A DNA stretch of 64,000 nt. Source: Saprospiraceae bacterium (lineage in GTDB: Bacteria; Bacteroidota; Bacteroidia; Chitinophagales; Saprospiraceae). Within the stretch, counting starts at the first letter, position 1; each line of letters opens with the position of its first letter. The stretch is taken from NCBI GenBank assembly GCA_022842725.1, contig JALHOZ010000022.1, positions 1 to 64,000 of the forward strand. Reading direction: 5' to 3'. Shown here in pieces: positions 53,769-62,638 of the stretch. The notes beneath the pieces are model-generated. The model was given only the letters and a program-made list of their open reading frames with translations. It did no database searches and was not told the origin of the DNA. The position numbers and the translations under genes are program-made.

Positions 53769-54866
53769 ATGAAATGGCGTTACCGATATCTGGGATTTAC
53801 CACATTATGTTTTACGGGATTTGTTTTATTTCCGGATGTTTTTTCTGAAATATATCACCACTATATTTTTTTACCCTTACGGATTTTATATGACGGAACA
53901 ATGGGGAAGTTGCCTTTCCCGTCATTATATATATTTATTGCCGGTGCTACATTTTATGTTGGGTATGTTTTGATATATAAAAAAAATCAACCGAAAACAA
54001 AACCAGCCATTCTGACGGGAAGACAAAAGATTTTACAAATTACTGTCAATGTTTTGGTTTTTTTAGTCAGTTTTTATTGGGTGTGGGGTTTTCATTATTT
54101 CCAACCCAACCTGAAAAAAAGATGGAGCCTCAACACTACAAACATAGACAGTATATATCTTCGTCAACAAATAGAAAACATCCTTCCGGATTTACTTGCT
54201 TACCGCCAAATGATTTCAGATAGTCAGATTGATTCACTAAAAGATGGTGGATTTATCAGAATGGAAGATGAGTTGCGGAAACATTTGGTTGAAGTATTAC
54301 CGAAAATGGGATGGAAAACTGCCGGAAATGTTCGCATCCGGAACCTGCAACCAGAAGGATTTCTTCTTCGGTTGTCTACGGCAGGAATTTATATTCCATA
54401 TGTTTTTGAAGGGCATGTTGATTATGGTTTACATCCTTTGCAGTTGCCGTTTACTGTGGCTCATGAGATGGCACATGGATACGGAGTTACCGATGAAGGT
54501 GATTGTAATACCATAGCATTGATCGTTTGTTTAAAATCTGAAAATCCTGTTTATAAATACGCATCCTTGCTTACCTATTTCAGATATCTTTATTTCGATC
54601 CGCGCTGGCCGGACGATCAAAAATCATTCATTTTGGCTTCCATGCCCGAGGTTATCAAAGAAGATTTGGACAATATCAAAAAACAATCTGCCCGATTTCC
54701 TGATGTTTTTCCTGTAATCAGGGATTTTATATACGAATCCTATCTTCGATTGATGGGGGTGGAAGAAGGACTGCAAAGTTACCATTCCTTTGTCGATAAA
54801 ATGTATGCAATTCAAAAACAAAGGCCGGAAGTTTTACCTGAATGGTTTTCCAAAAGCAGTCAGTAA
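53769..54866 (+). CDS. DUF3810 membrane metalloprotein
   Basis: A 365-residue inner-membrane protein. Three N-terminal hydrophobic segments (about 8-22, 50-70, 85-105) precede a large domain with the zinc motif HEMAHG (His232, Glu233, His236) and GVTDEGDCN following, a possible third ligand region. The motif occurs in many zinc metallopeptidases, so peptidase activity is likely but not shown. Family members are found mostly in Bacteroidota and Firmicutes and have no assigned role. Located 103 bases after the FadH-like gene. Confidence 0.83.
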   Translation: MKWRYRYLGFTTLCFTGFVLFPDVFSEIYHHYIFLPLRILYDGTMGKLPFPSLYIFIAGATFYVGYVLIYKKNQPKTKPAILTGRQKILQITVNVLVFLVSFYWVWGFHYFQPNLKKRWSLNTTNIDSIYLRQQIENILPDLLAYRQMISDSQIDSLKDGGFIRMEDELRKHLVEVLPKMGWKTAGNVRIRNLQPEGFLLRLSTAGIYIPYVFEGHVDYGLHPLQLPFTVAHEMAHGYGVTDEGDCNTIALIVCLKSENPVYKYASLLTYFRYLYFDPRWPDDQKSFILASMPEVIKEDLDNIKKQSARFPDVFPVIRDFIYESYLRLMGVEEGLQSYHSFVDKMYAIQKQRPEVLPEWFSKSSQ

Positions 54867-54958
54867 GTTTAAATGTACTGTAACCGAATAATTATTTTAT
54901 CAATGAAATATATATTATAAATAAATTAAATGTTTAAATATTTGTAAAGTAATATTAT

Positions 54959-55317
54959 ATAAAACCTTTTTTGACCATTTTTTTATTGATTATATCCAAT
55001 ATATTTATGTGTATGGGCATCTCAGGTTTCAGGAGTTGAAGTGGTTTGGTAAGTTGGGATTGGCAGGTGTCATATTGATAAGCTGGGGTATTGCTTTGTT
55101 TGAATATTCCTTTATGATTCCTGCCAACAGGATAGGGTATCAGGGCAACGGAGGCCCTTTTTCACTACTGGAATTAAAAGTTATTCAGGAAGTGGTCACC
55201 TTACTCGTTTTTGTAACTTTTTCTCTCATTATTTTTAAAACAGAAAGTTTCAGAATCAACCACCTTATAGGTTTTGTGTTTTTGATATTAGCAGTCTATT
55301 TTTTATTTAAAAAGTAG
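54959..55317 (+). pseudogene. DUF486 (DMT-family) membrane protein, broken by a deletion and frameshift
   Basis: Homologues of this small four-helix membrane protein (about 110-120 residues) start with a hydrophobic helix ending LSN-FMTFAWYGHLK. Here one frame codes for KPFLTIFLLIISNIFM (54962-55009) and a different frame for YGHLRFQELKWF onward (55012-55317), with only two bases between them. The pattern fits loss of about ten bases, which would code TFAW. The first frame has no ATG (ATA at 54959) and stops soon after. The second frame, with GTG at 55009, lacks helix one. DUF486 is distantly related to drug/metabolite transporters and has no known role. A sequencing error is possible but cannot explain ten missing bases easily. 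Confidence 0.7.
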
Positions 55318-55344
55318 ACCACTAATACCAAAAAATAAAGCGGA

Positions 55345-55758
55345 TCAGCAATAGTGTTCGTATGCCTGAGCCAGATTGTTGGCGATGGCCTGAGCTGAAT
55401 TGCCTTCTATATGCCTTCTTTCCAGCATGTGTACCAATTTGCCGTCTTTAAAAAGGGCAATCGAAGGAGAAGAAGGAGGGTAGGGAAGTAAAAATTCTCT
55501 TGCCCTTTCAGTTGCTTCACGATCGACACCGGCAAATACGGTGACCAGTTTGGCTGGCTTTTTATCGTGTTGTAATGACATTTTTGCTCCCGGACGAGCA
55601 TTGGCTGCTGCACAACCACAAACGGAATTGACAACCAATAAAGTGGTGCCTTCATTTTGTGATAATACATTTTCGACAGCCTCAGGACTGGACAGACCTT
55701 CAAAGCCAAAGTCAGTCAAATCTTTTGATATAGGTGTTGTTAATTCTACTGGATACAT
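55345..55758 (-). CDS. BrxA/BrxB-family bacilliredoxin-like protein
   Basis: A 137-residue thioredoxin-fold protein of the YphP/YqiW family. The unusual active site CGC is present (VCGCAAANARPG, Cys47, Gly48, Cys49), as in the bacilliredoxins that remove bacillithiol from oxidised proteins. The C-terminal KDGKLVHMLERRHIEG matches the family. Many Bacteroidota also make bacillithiol, but its biosynthetic genes are not in this window. The gene converges on the DUF486 remnant, with a 27-base gap. Confidence 0.9.
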   Translation of the reverse strand: MYPVELTTPISKDLTDFGFEGLSSPEAVENVLSQNEGTTLLVVNSVCGCAAANARPGAKMSLQHDKKPAKLVTVFAGVDREATERAREFLLPYPPSSPSIALFKDGKLVHMLERRHIEGNSAQAIANNLAQAYEHYC

Positions 55759-55853
55759 ATTTATATTAATTTAGACTAATAATAATGATATAAGTACAAA
55801 AATCAGCTTTATTTGTTTAATACATCCCGATTTTGGACTTAAAAAACTGAAAA

Positions 55854-56279
55854 TTATTCTTCTTTAGGAAGTACATGGCCTTTTGAAGATATTTTTTTAT
55901 TGATTTTTTTAATTAAAACAGTCATCGATGTAAATAGGGTGTCATAATCGATTTCCTCTTTGGCAACAAAGATTATCATACATTTCAGGTTTTTATTTTC
56001 TATCGCTAAGGAATCTTCCAATACAAATTTTTGTTTTCTTAAACACTCTCTCAGTCTCCTTTTGATGAGATTCCGGTCTACCGCCCTTTTGAAACTTTTT
56101 TTTGAAACAGACACGCCGAACTGCAGAGCAGTCTTTTGCGCTGAGACTGAACCTTCTTCAAGTTTGTATTGAATTTTTAAGGGATAAAAAAATAACGATT
56201 GTCCGACAGCAAATATATGCTGTATGGCCTTTTCACTTTTAAGCCGCTGTATTTTCGGTATTTTTTCTGAGTTTTTCAA
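55854..56279 (-). CDS. rnpA: Ribonuclease P protein component
   Basis: Protein subunit of RNase P, which supports the RNA subunit in maturing the 5' end of tRNA. It has 141 residues. The core RNA-binding helix is GVSVSKKSFKRAVDRNLIKR (about 65-84), with the RNR motif (RAVDRNLIKRRLRE). N-terminal part LKSEKAIQHIFAVG and C-terminal helix fit. It lies downstream of rpmH in the same direction, as in most bacteria, but with a 258-base gap rather than the usual few bases. Confidence 0.93.
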   Translation of the reverse strand: MKNSEKIPKIQRLKSEKAIQHIFAVGQSLFFYPLKIQYKLEEGSVSAQKTALQFGVSVSKKSFKRAVDRNLIKRRLRECLRKQKFVLEDSLAIENKNLKCMIIFVAKEEIDYDTLFTSMTVLIKKINKKISSKGHVLPKEE

Positions 56280-56537
56280 ATGTGTGTTCTTACAAAAAAG
56301 AGGTAAAGATAGAATTTAGCTACTAAAAATTTCCTGTACATTTTTTGACTTTTTACGGTTTTGACAATCTTCTGAATCTGTACACCGGAAATGTTTATTA
56401 TGCTGAAATGATTTGTACAGGTACAACAAATCACAAAAAAGGAATGTTTTTCCAACAGTAAATTCTAAAATGGATAAAATAAAAAATCCGGTCAAAAATA
56501 AAATCTTTAACCGGAAATTTTTAGCTTTCGAAATAGG

Positions 56538-56693
56538 TTACTTAACTCCCTTTTCGTCAGAAACAGTCAATTTGTATCTTCCGCGTGCTCTCCTTTTGGC
56601 CAACACTCGTCTACCGTTTTTAGTGGACATTCTGGATCTGAAACCATGTTTGTTCACTCTTTTTCTTTTGGAAGGCTGATATGTACGTTTCAT
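56538..56693 (-). CDS. rpmH: 50S ribosomal protein L34
   Basis: A 51-residue basic protein read on the minus strand: [18 protein letters not shown] at the start and the [19 protein letters not shown] core, ending EKGVK. This is L34, which binds 23S rRNA in the large subunit. The gene is too small for common ORF cut-offs. It sits upstream of rnpA, the standard order. A -7 element lies at 56730-56737, and a short hairpin occurs in its leader. Confidence 0.96.
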   Translation of the reverse strand: MKRTYQPSKRKRVNKHGFRSRMSTKNGRRVLAKRRARGRYKLTVSDEKGVK

Positions 56694-56729
56694 GTTTTTA
56701 TTATTTTAGGCTCTTTTTTAAAAGAGGTG

Positions 56730-56737
56730 CAAAGGTA
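56730..56737 (-). promoter_or_regulatory. -7 promoter element for rpmH
   Basis: The minus strand reads TACCTTTG, matching TAnnTTTG, 37 bases before the rpmH ATG. Confidence 0.55.
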
Positions 56738-56789
56738 ATAGTATAATATGAATTATTAAAATAATTTATGGTTTTTTATTGATAATTTT

Positions 56790-58487
56790 TTATCTGTTCA
56801 TGGAAGATAAAAATTCATCATTGGATTTTGTGCCATTCATGTGTTTTTTGACAAACTCCATAGCTTCATCAGGCTTCATATCAGCGAGATGGTTTCTGAG
56901 GACAAACAACCTTTGGAGGATACCTTCACCCAGCAATAACTCTTCCCTTCGTGTGCTCGAACGGGTAATATCGATAGCAGGATACATACGTTTGTTTGCC
57001 AGAGATCTGTCGAGTTGAAGCTCCATGTTACCTGTTCCTTTAAATTCTTCGAAAATGACTTCATCCATTCTTGAGCCGGTGTCAATCAGAGCAGTGGCAA
57101 GAATTGTCAAAGAACCGCCATCTTCAATATTTCTGGCCGCACCAAAAAACTTTTTAGGTTTGTTCAGAGCATTCGCTTCCACACCACCTGTCAAAACCCT
57201 TCCGCTGGTAGGCGCTACTGTGTTGTAAGCTCTTGCCAGACGGGTGATACTGTCCAGCAGAATGACCACATCATGTCCGCATTCAACCAATCTTTTGGCT
57301 TTTTCCAATACCATGCCAGCCACTCTTACGTGATTGTCTGCAGGCTCATCAAAGGTGCTGGCTATAACTTCCGCATTGACACTCCTTTTCATGTCGGTTA
57401 CCTCTTCCGGTCTTTCATCAATCAAAAGAACAAGCAGATAACATTCAGGATGATTATCTGCAATAGCGTTTGCCACATCTTTCAGTAGAAACGTTTTACC
57501 TGTTTTTGGTTGTGCAACGATCAATCCTCTTTGTCCTTTTCCGATAGGAGTAAACAAATCGATCATTCGGTTTCCATGGTCTCTTCCTCCCGGATGAGAT
57601 GCCAGTTTGAACTTTTCAGTCGGAAATAAAGGGGTTAGATAGTCAAAAGGTACTCTTTCCTTGAGTTTTAAAGGATCAAGACCATTTATTCTGGATACTT
57701 TCAGTAAGGCAAAATATTTTTCTCCTTCTTTCGGAGGTCTGACGGAGCCCAGAACAGTATCACCGGTTTTCAGTCCAAAAAGTTTGATTTGTGATGGTGA
57801 AACATAAATGTCATCCGGTGATGTCAGATAATTATAGTCTGACGACCTCAAAAATCCATAACCTTCAGCAGTCAGTTCAAGGGTACCTTCTCCTTCGATT
57901 ACACCATCAATATCGGGTGTGTATCTGATTTTGGGTTCTTCTTTAGCCAGTCGGGCTTCTTCGAGTCTGCGGGCCTGTTCCGGTCCGATGTATGGTTTGT
58001 GAACTATTTTTTCAAATTCTTTTTCAGGTTTTTCCTGGATTTCCAACGATTCTGCTTTGACAGAAACGATTTTTTCAGGAGCGGGTTTGATTCTTGACCT
58101 TTCTCTTTTTCTTTCTGCCTGCAATTCTGCTTCCGTCATTTTGCTTTCCTTGCCTTTTGTTGGAATTTCCTGAGTTTCAGGCTTTTCTTCTTTTACTACG
58201 GCTGGTGTAACTTCCTCGGCTGGATCTGCTTTTTTACGTCCACGACCTGCAGATTTTTTTTCAGGATTTGGTCCTGCTTCCATAGGCATGGTTTTCGGCA
58301 GGCTTTTTTGAGATTCCAAATCTTCATCCTTGACGGTATGTTTGTTTTTGAGAGCCTGCTCGTCCAATATTTTATAAATAAGATCTTGTTTGCTCAGCTT
58401 TTTATAATTAGGTAATTTTAACTTAGCTGCTATATCCTTTAATTCAGGAACAAGCATGTCGTTTAACTGCAAAATGTCGTACATCAT
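56790..58487 (-). CDS. rho: Transcription termination factor Rho
   Basis: Hexameric RNA-dependent ATPase that ends transcription. It has 565 residues, longer than E. coli Rho (419). The N-terminal Rho_N domain at about 9-45 ([14 protein letters not shown]) is followed by a charged, disordered insertion at about 50-190 rich in Lys, Glu and Pro, then the cold-shock-like RNA-binding domain ([17 protein letters not shown], about 200-216). Next is the ATPase core, with Walker [13 protein letters not shown] and Walker [11 protein letters not shown], and Q-loop and R-loop segments. Such insertions are known in Bacteroidota Rho. Divergent from serS. Confidence 0.96.
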   Translation of the reverse strand: MMYDILQLNDMLVPELKDIAAKLKLPNYKKLSKQDLIYKILDEQALKNKHTVKDEDLESQKSLPKTMPMEAGPNPEKKSAGRGRKKADPAEEVTPAVVKEEKPETQEIPTKGKESKMTEAELQAERKRERSRIKPAPEKIVSVKAESLEIQEKPEKEFEKIVHKPYIGPEQARRLEEARLAKEEPKIRYTPDIDGVIEGEGTLELTAEGYGFLRSSDYNYLTSPDDIYVSPSQIKLFGLKTGDTVLGSVRPPKEGEKYFALLKVSRINGLDPLKLKERVPFDYLTPLFPTEKFKLASHPGGRDHGNRMIDLFTPIGKGQRGLIVAQPKTGKTFLLKDVANAIADNHPECYLLVLLIDERPEEVTDMKRSVNAEVIASTFDEPADNHVRVAGMVLEKAKRLVECGHDVVILLDSITRLARAYNTVAPTSGRVLTGGVEANALNKPKKFFGAARNIEDGGSLTILATALIDTGSRMDEVIFEEFKGTGNMELQLDRSLANKRMYPAIDITRSSTRREELLLGEGILQRLFVLRNHLADMKPDEAMEFVKKHMNGTKSNDEFLSSMNR

Positions 58488-58607
58488 TTACGAAAGTGAA
58501 ATTTAATATGAAATAGAAGTTATTTTACTTTCCGCCATACAAGTAACCAGAATATCCAATAAGTCGGGGAAAGTCAAAAGAAATGGAAAAGATTTCAAAT
58601 TGTTGCG

Positions 58608-58649
58608 CAAAAATACATATTTAATTTAAACTACAAAGTATTATCTTTG
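58608..58649. promoter_or_regulatory. Divergent -7 elements of rho and serS
   Basis: The minus strand reads TATTTTTG at 58608-58615, giving rho a leader of about 115 bases. The plus strand reads TATCTTTG at 58642-58649, 47 bases before the serS ATG. A leader this long is typical of rho, which often regulates itself. Confidence 0.5.
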
Positions 58650-58696
58650 CAAAAATTTTTAAAATTTATCATATATAAGTAACAGAAAATTCAGAC

Positions 58697-59980
58697 ATGC
58701 TAGAAATAAGTGTTTTACGAGACGACAAAAACAGAGTTAAAGAGGGCCTTTTGAAAAAAAACGTCCGGGAATCAGACATCGAATCAGTGGAAGTTATCAT
58801 CTCACTGGACGATGAAAGAAAACAAACGCAAACCAGTCTTGACAATATATTGTCAGAATTGAATGTTTTGTCTGCTCAGATTGGTGATTTGTTCAAAACC
58901 GGAAAACAAGAGGAGGCCAATGTTCTGAAAGCCAGGGTTAATGATTTAAAAGAATCTTCCAAAACTCTGGAAACCAGACTAAAAGATATCAAAGACGAAC
59001 TGGAAGAAAAGATCATTTCCTTGCCGAATATCCCTCATTCAAGCGTTCCTGTTGGTTTTGGCGCAGAAGACAATGAAGTTTTTAAACTAAATGAAACAGA
59101 TATGCCAAAACTTCCCGAAAATGCTTTGCCACATTGGGAATTGGCTGAAAAATACAATCTGATAAGCTTCAAAGCAGGGGTTACACTCACAGGAGCCGGC
59201 TTTCCGTTATACATCCACCATGGTGCAAGGCTGCAAAGAGCACTGATTAACTTTTTTCTGGATGAAGCCGCAAATGCAGGATATATGGAATATATGCCTC
59301 CCATCCTCGTCAATAAAGAAACAGCAAGAGCTACAGGTCAGTTGCCGGACAAAGAAGGTCAGATGTATCATTGTGAAAAAGATGATTTATACCTGATTCC
59401 TACGGCGGAGGTTCCCCTGACCAACATATATCGCGATACCATTTTACAAAAGGAGGTCTTTCCCATCAAGCTCACGGGTTATACGCCTTGTTTCAGAAGA
59501 GAAGCAGGTTCTTATGGCTCAGATGTCAAGGGGCTGAACCGTTTGCATCAGTTTGATAAAATTGAAATTGTTCAGATTCAGCACCCCGATTTTTCCTATG
59601 AAACACTGATGGATATGGTCGCACATGTTGAAAGTTTATTAAATAAATTGAAACTTCCGTACCGTATTTTGCGTTTATGTGGCGGCGATATGAGTTTTGG
59701 TTCTGCCCTTACCTTCGATTTTGAGACTTTCTCAGCAGCACAAGGTAAATGGCTTGAAGTAAGTTCTGTCTCCAATTTTGAAACTTTTCAGTCAAACCGT
59801 ATGAAATTGCGATTTAAAGATCAGGATGGAAAAATGAGGTTGGCCCACACACTTAACGGAAGTGCCCTTGCATTGCCGAGAATAGTTGCCACTTTGCTCG
59901 AAAATAACCAGACAAATGAGGGTATCCTTATACCTGAAGTATTGCAAAAATATACAGGTTTTGACATTATTCGTTCATAA
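58697..59980 (+). CDS. serS: Seryl-tRNA synthetase
   Basis: Class II synthetase that charges tRNA-Ser. It has 427 residues. The N-terminal part (about 1-110) is the long antiparallel coiled coil that grips the tRNA long arm. The catalytic domain shows motif 1 (LINFFLDEAANAGYMEYMPP region, about 178-197), motif 2 (TPCFRREAGSYGSDVKGLNR, about 270-289) and motif 3 (NGSALALPRIVATLLENNQ, about 392-410), all clear. Complete, with the standard MLEISVLRDDKNRVKE start. Confidence 0.97.
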   Translation: MLEISVLRDDKNRVKEGLLKKNVRESDIESVEVIISLDDERKQTQTSLDNILSELNVLSAQIGDLFKTGKQEEANVLKARVNDLKESSKTLETRLKDIKDELEEKIISLPNIPHSSVPVGFGAEDNEVFKLNETDMPKLPENALPHWELAEKYNLISFKAGVTLTGAGFPLYIHHGARLQRALINFFLDEAANAGYMEYMPPILVNKETARATGQLPDKEGQMYHCEKDDLYLIPTAEVPLTNIYRDTILQKEVFPIKLTGYTPCFRREAGSYGSDVKGLNRLHQFDKIEIVQIQHPDFSYETLMDMVAHVESLLNKLKLPYRILRLCGGDMSFGSALTFDFETFSAAQGKWLEVSSVSNFETFQSNRMKLRFKDQDGKMRLAHTLNGSALALPRIVATLLENNQTNEGILIPEVLQKYTGFDIIRS

Positions 59981-59996
59981 GTAAATATTTTAAACA

Positions 59997-60686
59997 ATGA
60001 TAGGTTACTATGTTATTTTAGGTGTTTTTACATTAATAGGAATGTTGGTTAGCAGCAGGTTGAAAAACAAATTTGCTCATTACAGCCAGGTTCCGGTAAG
60101 ATCAGGTCTCAGTGGTAGTGAAATGGCAGAAAAAATGCTTGCTCACTACGGAATCAGAGATGTTCAGATCGTTGAAGGTCAGGGTTATCTTACGGATCAT
60201 TACAATCCTCAGACAAAAACCGTTTCACTTTCTCCGGATGTTTATCACGGAAGATCGGTCGCTGCGGCAGCTGTTGCCACTCACGAATGTGGTCACGCTG
60301 TTCAACATGCTCAATCTTACAGTATGTTGCAACTCCGTTCCAGATTGGTTCCTGTAGTTCAGTTCAGTGCCAACATCCAACAATTTTTGTTTATGGGTGC
60401 AATTTTGGGTATGGGTGCAGGTCTCGGAGGTACACTCATGATTTTTATGGTTGCAACCTTCGGAATCACAGCTTTATTCAGCCTTGTGACCCTTCCTGTA
60501 GAATTTGATGCATCCAACAGAGCCTTAGCCTGGTTGGATAATACCGGTGCATTACCACCTCAGGAACATGACGGAGCAAAAGATGCACTTTGGTGGGCAG
60601 CGATGACGTACGTAGCACAGGCTCTGGGAGCACTGGTGATGTTTTTATACTTTTTATTGTCCTTCCTGGGCAGATCAGAAGATTAA
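59997..60686 (+). CDS. Zinc metallopeptidase, YugP/Zn_peptidase_2 family
   Basis: A 229-residue inner-membrane protein. One membrane segment is at the N-terminus (about 1-20) and further ones are at about 118-165 and 205-225. The zinc motif is HECGH (His96, Glu97, His100), in VATHECGHAVQHA. The motif LDNTGALPPQEHDGAKDALWWAAMTYVAQA is also family-typical. Members are called neutral zinc metallopeptidases, of unknown substrate. It sits between serS and frr at short distances (16 and 24 bases), so serS, this gene and frr are probably one operon. Confidence 0.9.
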   Translation: MIGYYVILGVFTLIGMLVSSRLKNKFAHYSQVPVRSGLSGSEMAEKMLAHYGIRDVQIVEGQGYLTDHYNPQTKTVSLSPDVYHGRSVAAAAVATHECGHAVQHAQSYSMLQLRSRLVPVVQFSANIQQFLFMGAILGMGAGLGGTLMIFMVATFGITALFSLVTLPVEFDASNRALAWLDNTGALPPQEHDGAKDALWWAAMTYVAQALGALVMFLYFLLSFLGRSED

Positions 60687-60710
60687 ATATAGTACACAAA
60701 AACCAACAAT

Positions 60711-61274
60711 ATGATTGAAGAAATTGATTTGCAAATCGCACATCTTGGTGAATCCGCCGAAAAAGTAATGGATCACCTGGCTTACGAATTGAATAAAATC
60801 AGAGCAGGCAAAGCTTCTCCAGCCATGCTTAACGGAATCATGGTAGAATATTACGGAGCTCCGACACCTCTTAGTCAGGTGGCTAACGTATCAACGCAGG
60901 ATGCCCGTACCATATCTATACAACCGTGGGAGAAAAAAATGCTCGCAGCCATAGAAAGAGCTATCTTTGAATCCAATATGGGTATTACTCCGATGAATGA
61001 CGGAGAAGTGGTCAGACTGATGATTCCTCCGATGAGTGAAGAACGTCGGGTTTCTATGGTGAAACAGGCAAAGGCCAGTGGCGAAGAAGCAAAAGTGGGG
61101 TTGCGCAATCACCGACACAAAGTGCTTGATTTTATAAAAAAACAGGTCAAAAACGGTTTTTCAGAAGATTTGGGAAAACGTAAAGAAGATGAGGTTCAAA
61201 AAATCATTGACACCTATGTCCAAAAAATTGATAAAGTCATCGAAATTAAAGAAAAGGATATTTTGACGATTTAA
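60711..61274 (+). CDS. frr: Ribosome recycling factor
   Basis: Splits terminated 70S ribosomes together with EF-G. It has 187 residues, the standard size. Conserved parts include HLAYELNKIRAGKASPAMLNG (domain I start, about 22-42), QPWEKKMLAAIERAIFESNMGITP (about 77-100) and the C-terminal KEDEVQKIIDTYVQKIDKV. Normally frr follows pyrH or tsf; here it ends the serS group instead. A strong terminator follows. Confidence 0.96.
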   Translation: MIEEIDLQIAHLGESAEKVMDHLAYELNKIRAGKASPAMLNGIMVEYYGAPTPLSQVANVSTQDARTISIQPWEKKMLAAIERAIFESNMGITPMNDGEVVRLMIPPMSEERRVSMVKQAKASGEEAKVGLRNHRHKVLDFIKKQVKNGFSEDLGKRKEDEVQKIIDTYVQKIDKVIEIKEKDILTI

Positions 61275-61289
61275 TATCATGAATATGTT

Positions 61290-61322
61290 AAAAAAAGGAA
61301 TTGTAAAACAATTCCTTTTTTT
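61290..61322. terminator. Intrinsic terminator after frr
   Basis: A perfect 14-bp stem, A-run with GGAATTG paired with CAATTCC and T-run, with a 5-base TAAAA loop and a following T-tract. Confidence 0.9.
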
Positions 61323-61402
61323 ATATATCCCGGAATCATTTTTTATAAAATGTATTATTTGTAAGATCTCCATTAGGAATAGATGTTTTCGCTATTCTTT
61401 TT

Positions 61403-61410
61403 TACCTTTG
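61403..61410 (+). promoter_or_regulatory. -7 promoter element for corA
   Basis: TACCTTTG matches TAnnTTTG, 22 bases before ATG 61433. Confidence 0.55.
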
Positions 61411-61432
61411 TGTTATAAATCCTGATCTTTTT

Positions 61433-62314
61433 ATGATGATCAAAAACATAGTCCAATATGAACATTTTGTATGGATTGATATCGAAAATCCGACAGAAGA
61501 AGAATTGTATTCTTTGGACCTTCCGTTCCATATTGACAGAAATCTGCTTGAAGATGCACTCGAACCGGGGCACTTACCCAAACTGGAGCGGGAAGCCACT
61601 TATGACTTTTTAATCTTGCGGGCTTACACGGCTGAAGCCAAACCAAAGGGCATTGAAGTAGGCGAAATAAGCAATAAAATTGCTTTTTTTATTCATGAAA
61701 AAGGATTGCTGACCATTCACAGAGCAAATTTTGAGTTTTTAAGAAATAAAGAAGCTGAATATGAAGACGTTGACGCTTTAATTCTGGAAATTGCCAATGA
61801 CATCCTGATGACATTTGAAGTTCCTCTGCAGGCTCAGGCAGATAAAATGGACGAAATGGAAAGCGAATTGTTTCTCAAAGGAGGCAATCATCTGTCCATA
61901 AAATCCCTTTATTTTGAAAAAGCAAAAGTAAGATTGACAAAAAAGATTCTCGTTATAACCCAAAACGTAATTCACCAGTTTAAAGTAGATGACAAATTTA
62001 AAACGACACTGCAGGATATAAAAGATACGTTGGTGGATATGATGCTGAGGGCTGATGAAATTATTGATGATTCCAATGCGTTGTTTAATGCATACATGTC
62101 CTTTTCGACACAAAAGAATAATGAAGTTATCAAATTACTCACTATTTTTTCCGCTTTTTTTCTTCCACTGACTTTTATTGTTGGAGTGTATGGTATGAAC
62201 TTCAGATTTATGCCCGAAATAAATTGGGAATTTGGTTATTATTTTTCTTGGTTGGTTATGATTTCAGTTTCTGTTGTAATTTACATGTGGTTTAAACGAA
62301 AAAAATTTCTGTAA
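61433..62314 (+). CDS. CorA-family magnesium/divalent cation transporter
   Basis: Pentameric inner-membrane channel for Mg2+ or Co2+. It has 293 residues, near E. coli CorA (316). The cytoplasmic N-terminal part is mixed alpha/beta, followed by the long stalk helix (about 130-230). Two C-terminal membrane helices follow, with the GMN selectivity motif in VYGMNFRFMPEINW at about 259-272. Met-Met start: ATG 61436 is the alternative. Between the frr terminator and the VWA/AAA pair. Confidence 0.9.
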   Translation: MMIKNIVQYEHFVWIDIENPTEEELYSLDLPFHIDRNLLEDALEPGHLPKLEREATYDFLILRAYTAEAKPKGIEVGEISNKIAFFIHEKGLLTIHRANFEFLRNKEAEYEDVDALILEIANDILMTFEVPLQAQADKMDEMESELFLKGGNHLSIKSLYFEKAKVRLTKKILVITQNVIHQFKVDDKFKTTLQDIKDTLVDMMLRADEIIDDSNALFNAYMSFSTQKNNEVIKLLTIFSAFFLPLTFIVGVYGMNFRFMPEINWEFGYYFSWLVMISVSVVIYMWFKRKKFL

Positions 62315-62638
62315 AAGGGCAACTTTTTGTAATCTTACCTTAATGACTGCTTTTTCTGTTTAACAACCTTCATGGGTAAATCTATTTACAATAACATGAT
62401 TAATCTTTATTCCAAAAGGTAAAAAGCTATGCAATTAAAAATATAGGTTCTTTTTAATGTAACGGACTCAATTTCCGGAAGACTTATATTTTGATCATCC
62501 CATTGGTTTCTGAATAGGGTAGTACAACCTTGTTTTTTCTTTTTTTAAACGGATTATTTTTCTTCTGCTATGTTAATATGATTTTTTGTCTGAACATTGG
62601 CACCCGCTTACTGTTATACCCGAATATCTTACGCTTAT
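62315..62638. other. 324-base intergenic region, nothing clear
   Basis: AT-rich and free of supported ORFs. A long frame begins with TTG at 62597 and leads into the VWA gene, but its first 14 residues (MAPAYCYTRISYAY) look unrelated to the family. No -7 match was found. Confidence 0.4.

Noticed and set aside
56794-56825. Hairpin at the end of rho as a terminator
   Set aside because: The 9-bp AT-rich stem overlaps the last rho codons and is not followed by a U-tract on the minus strand.
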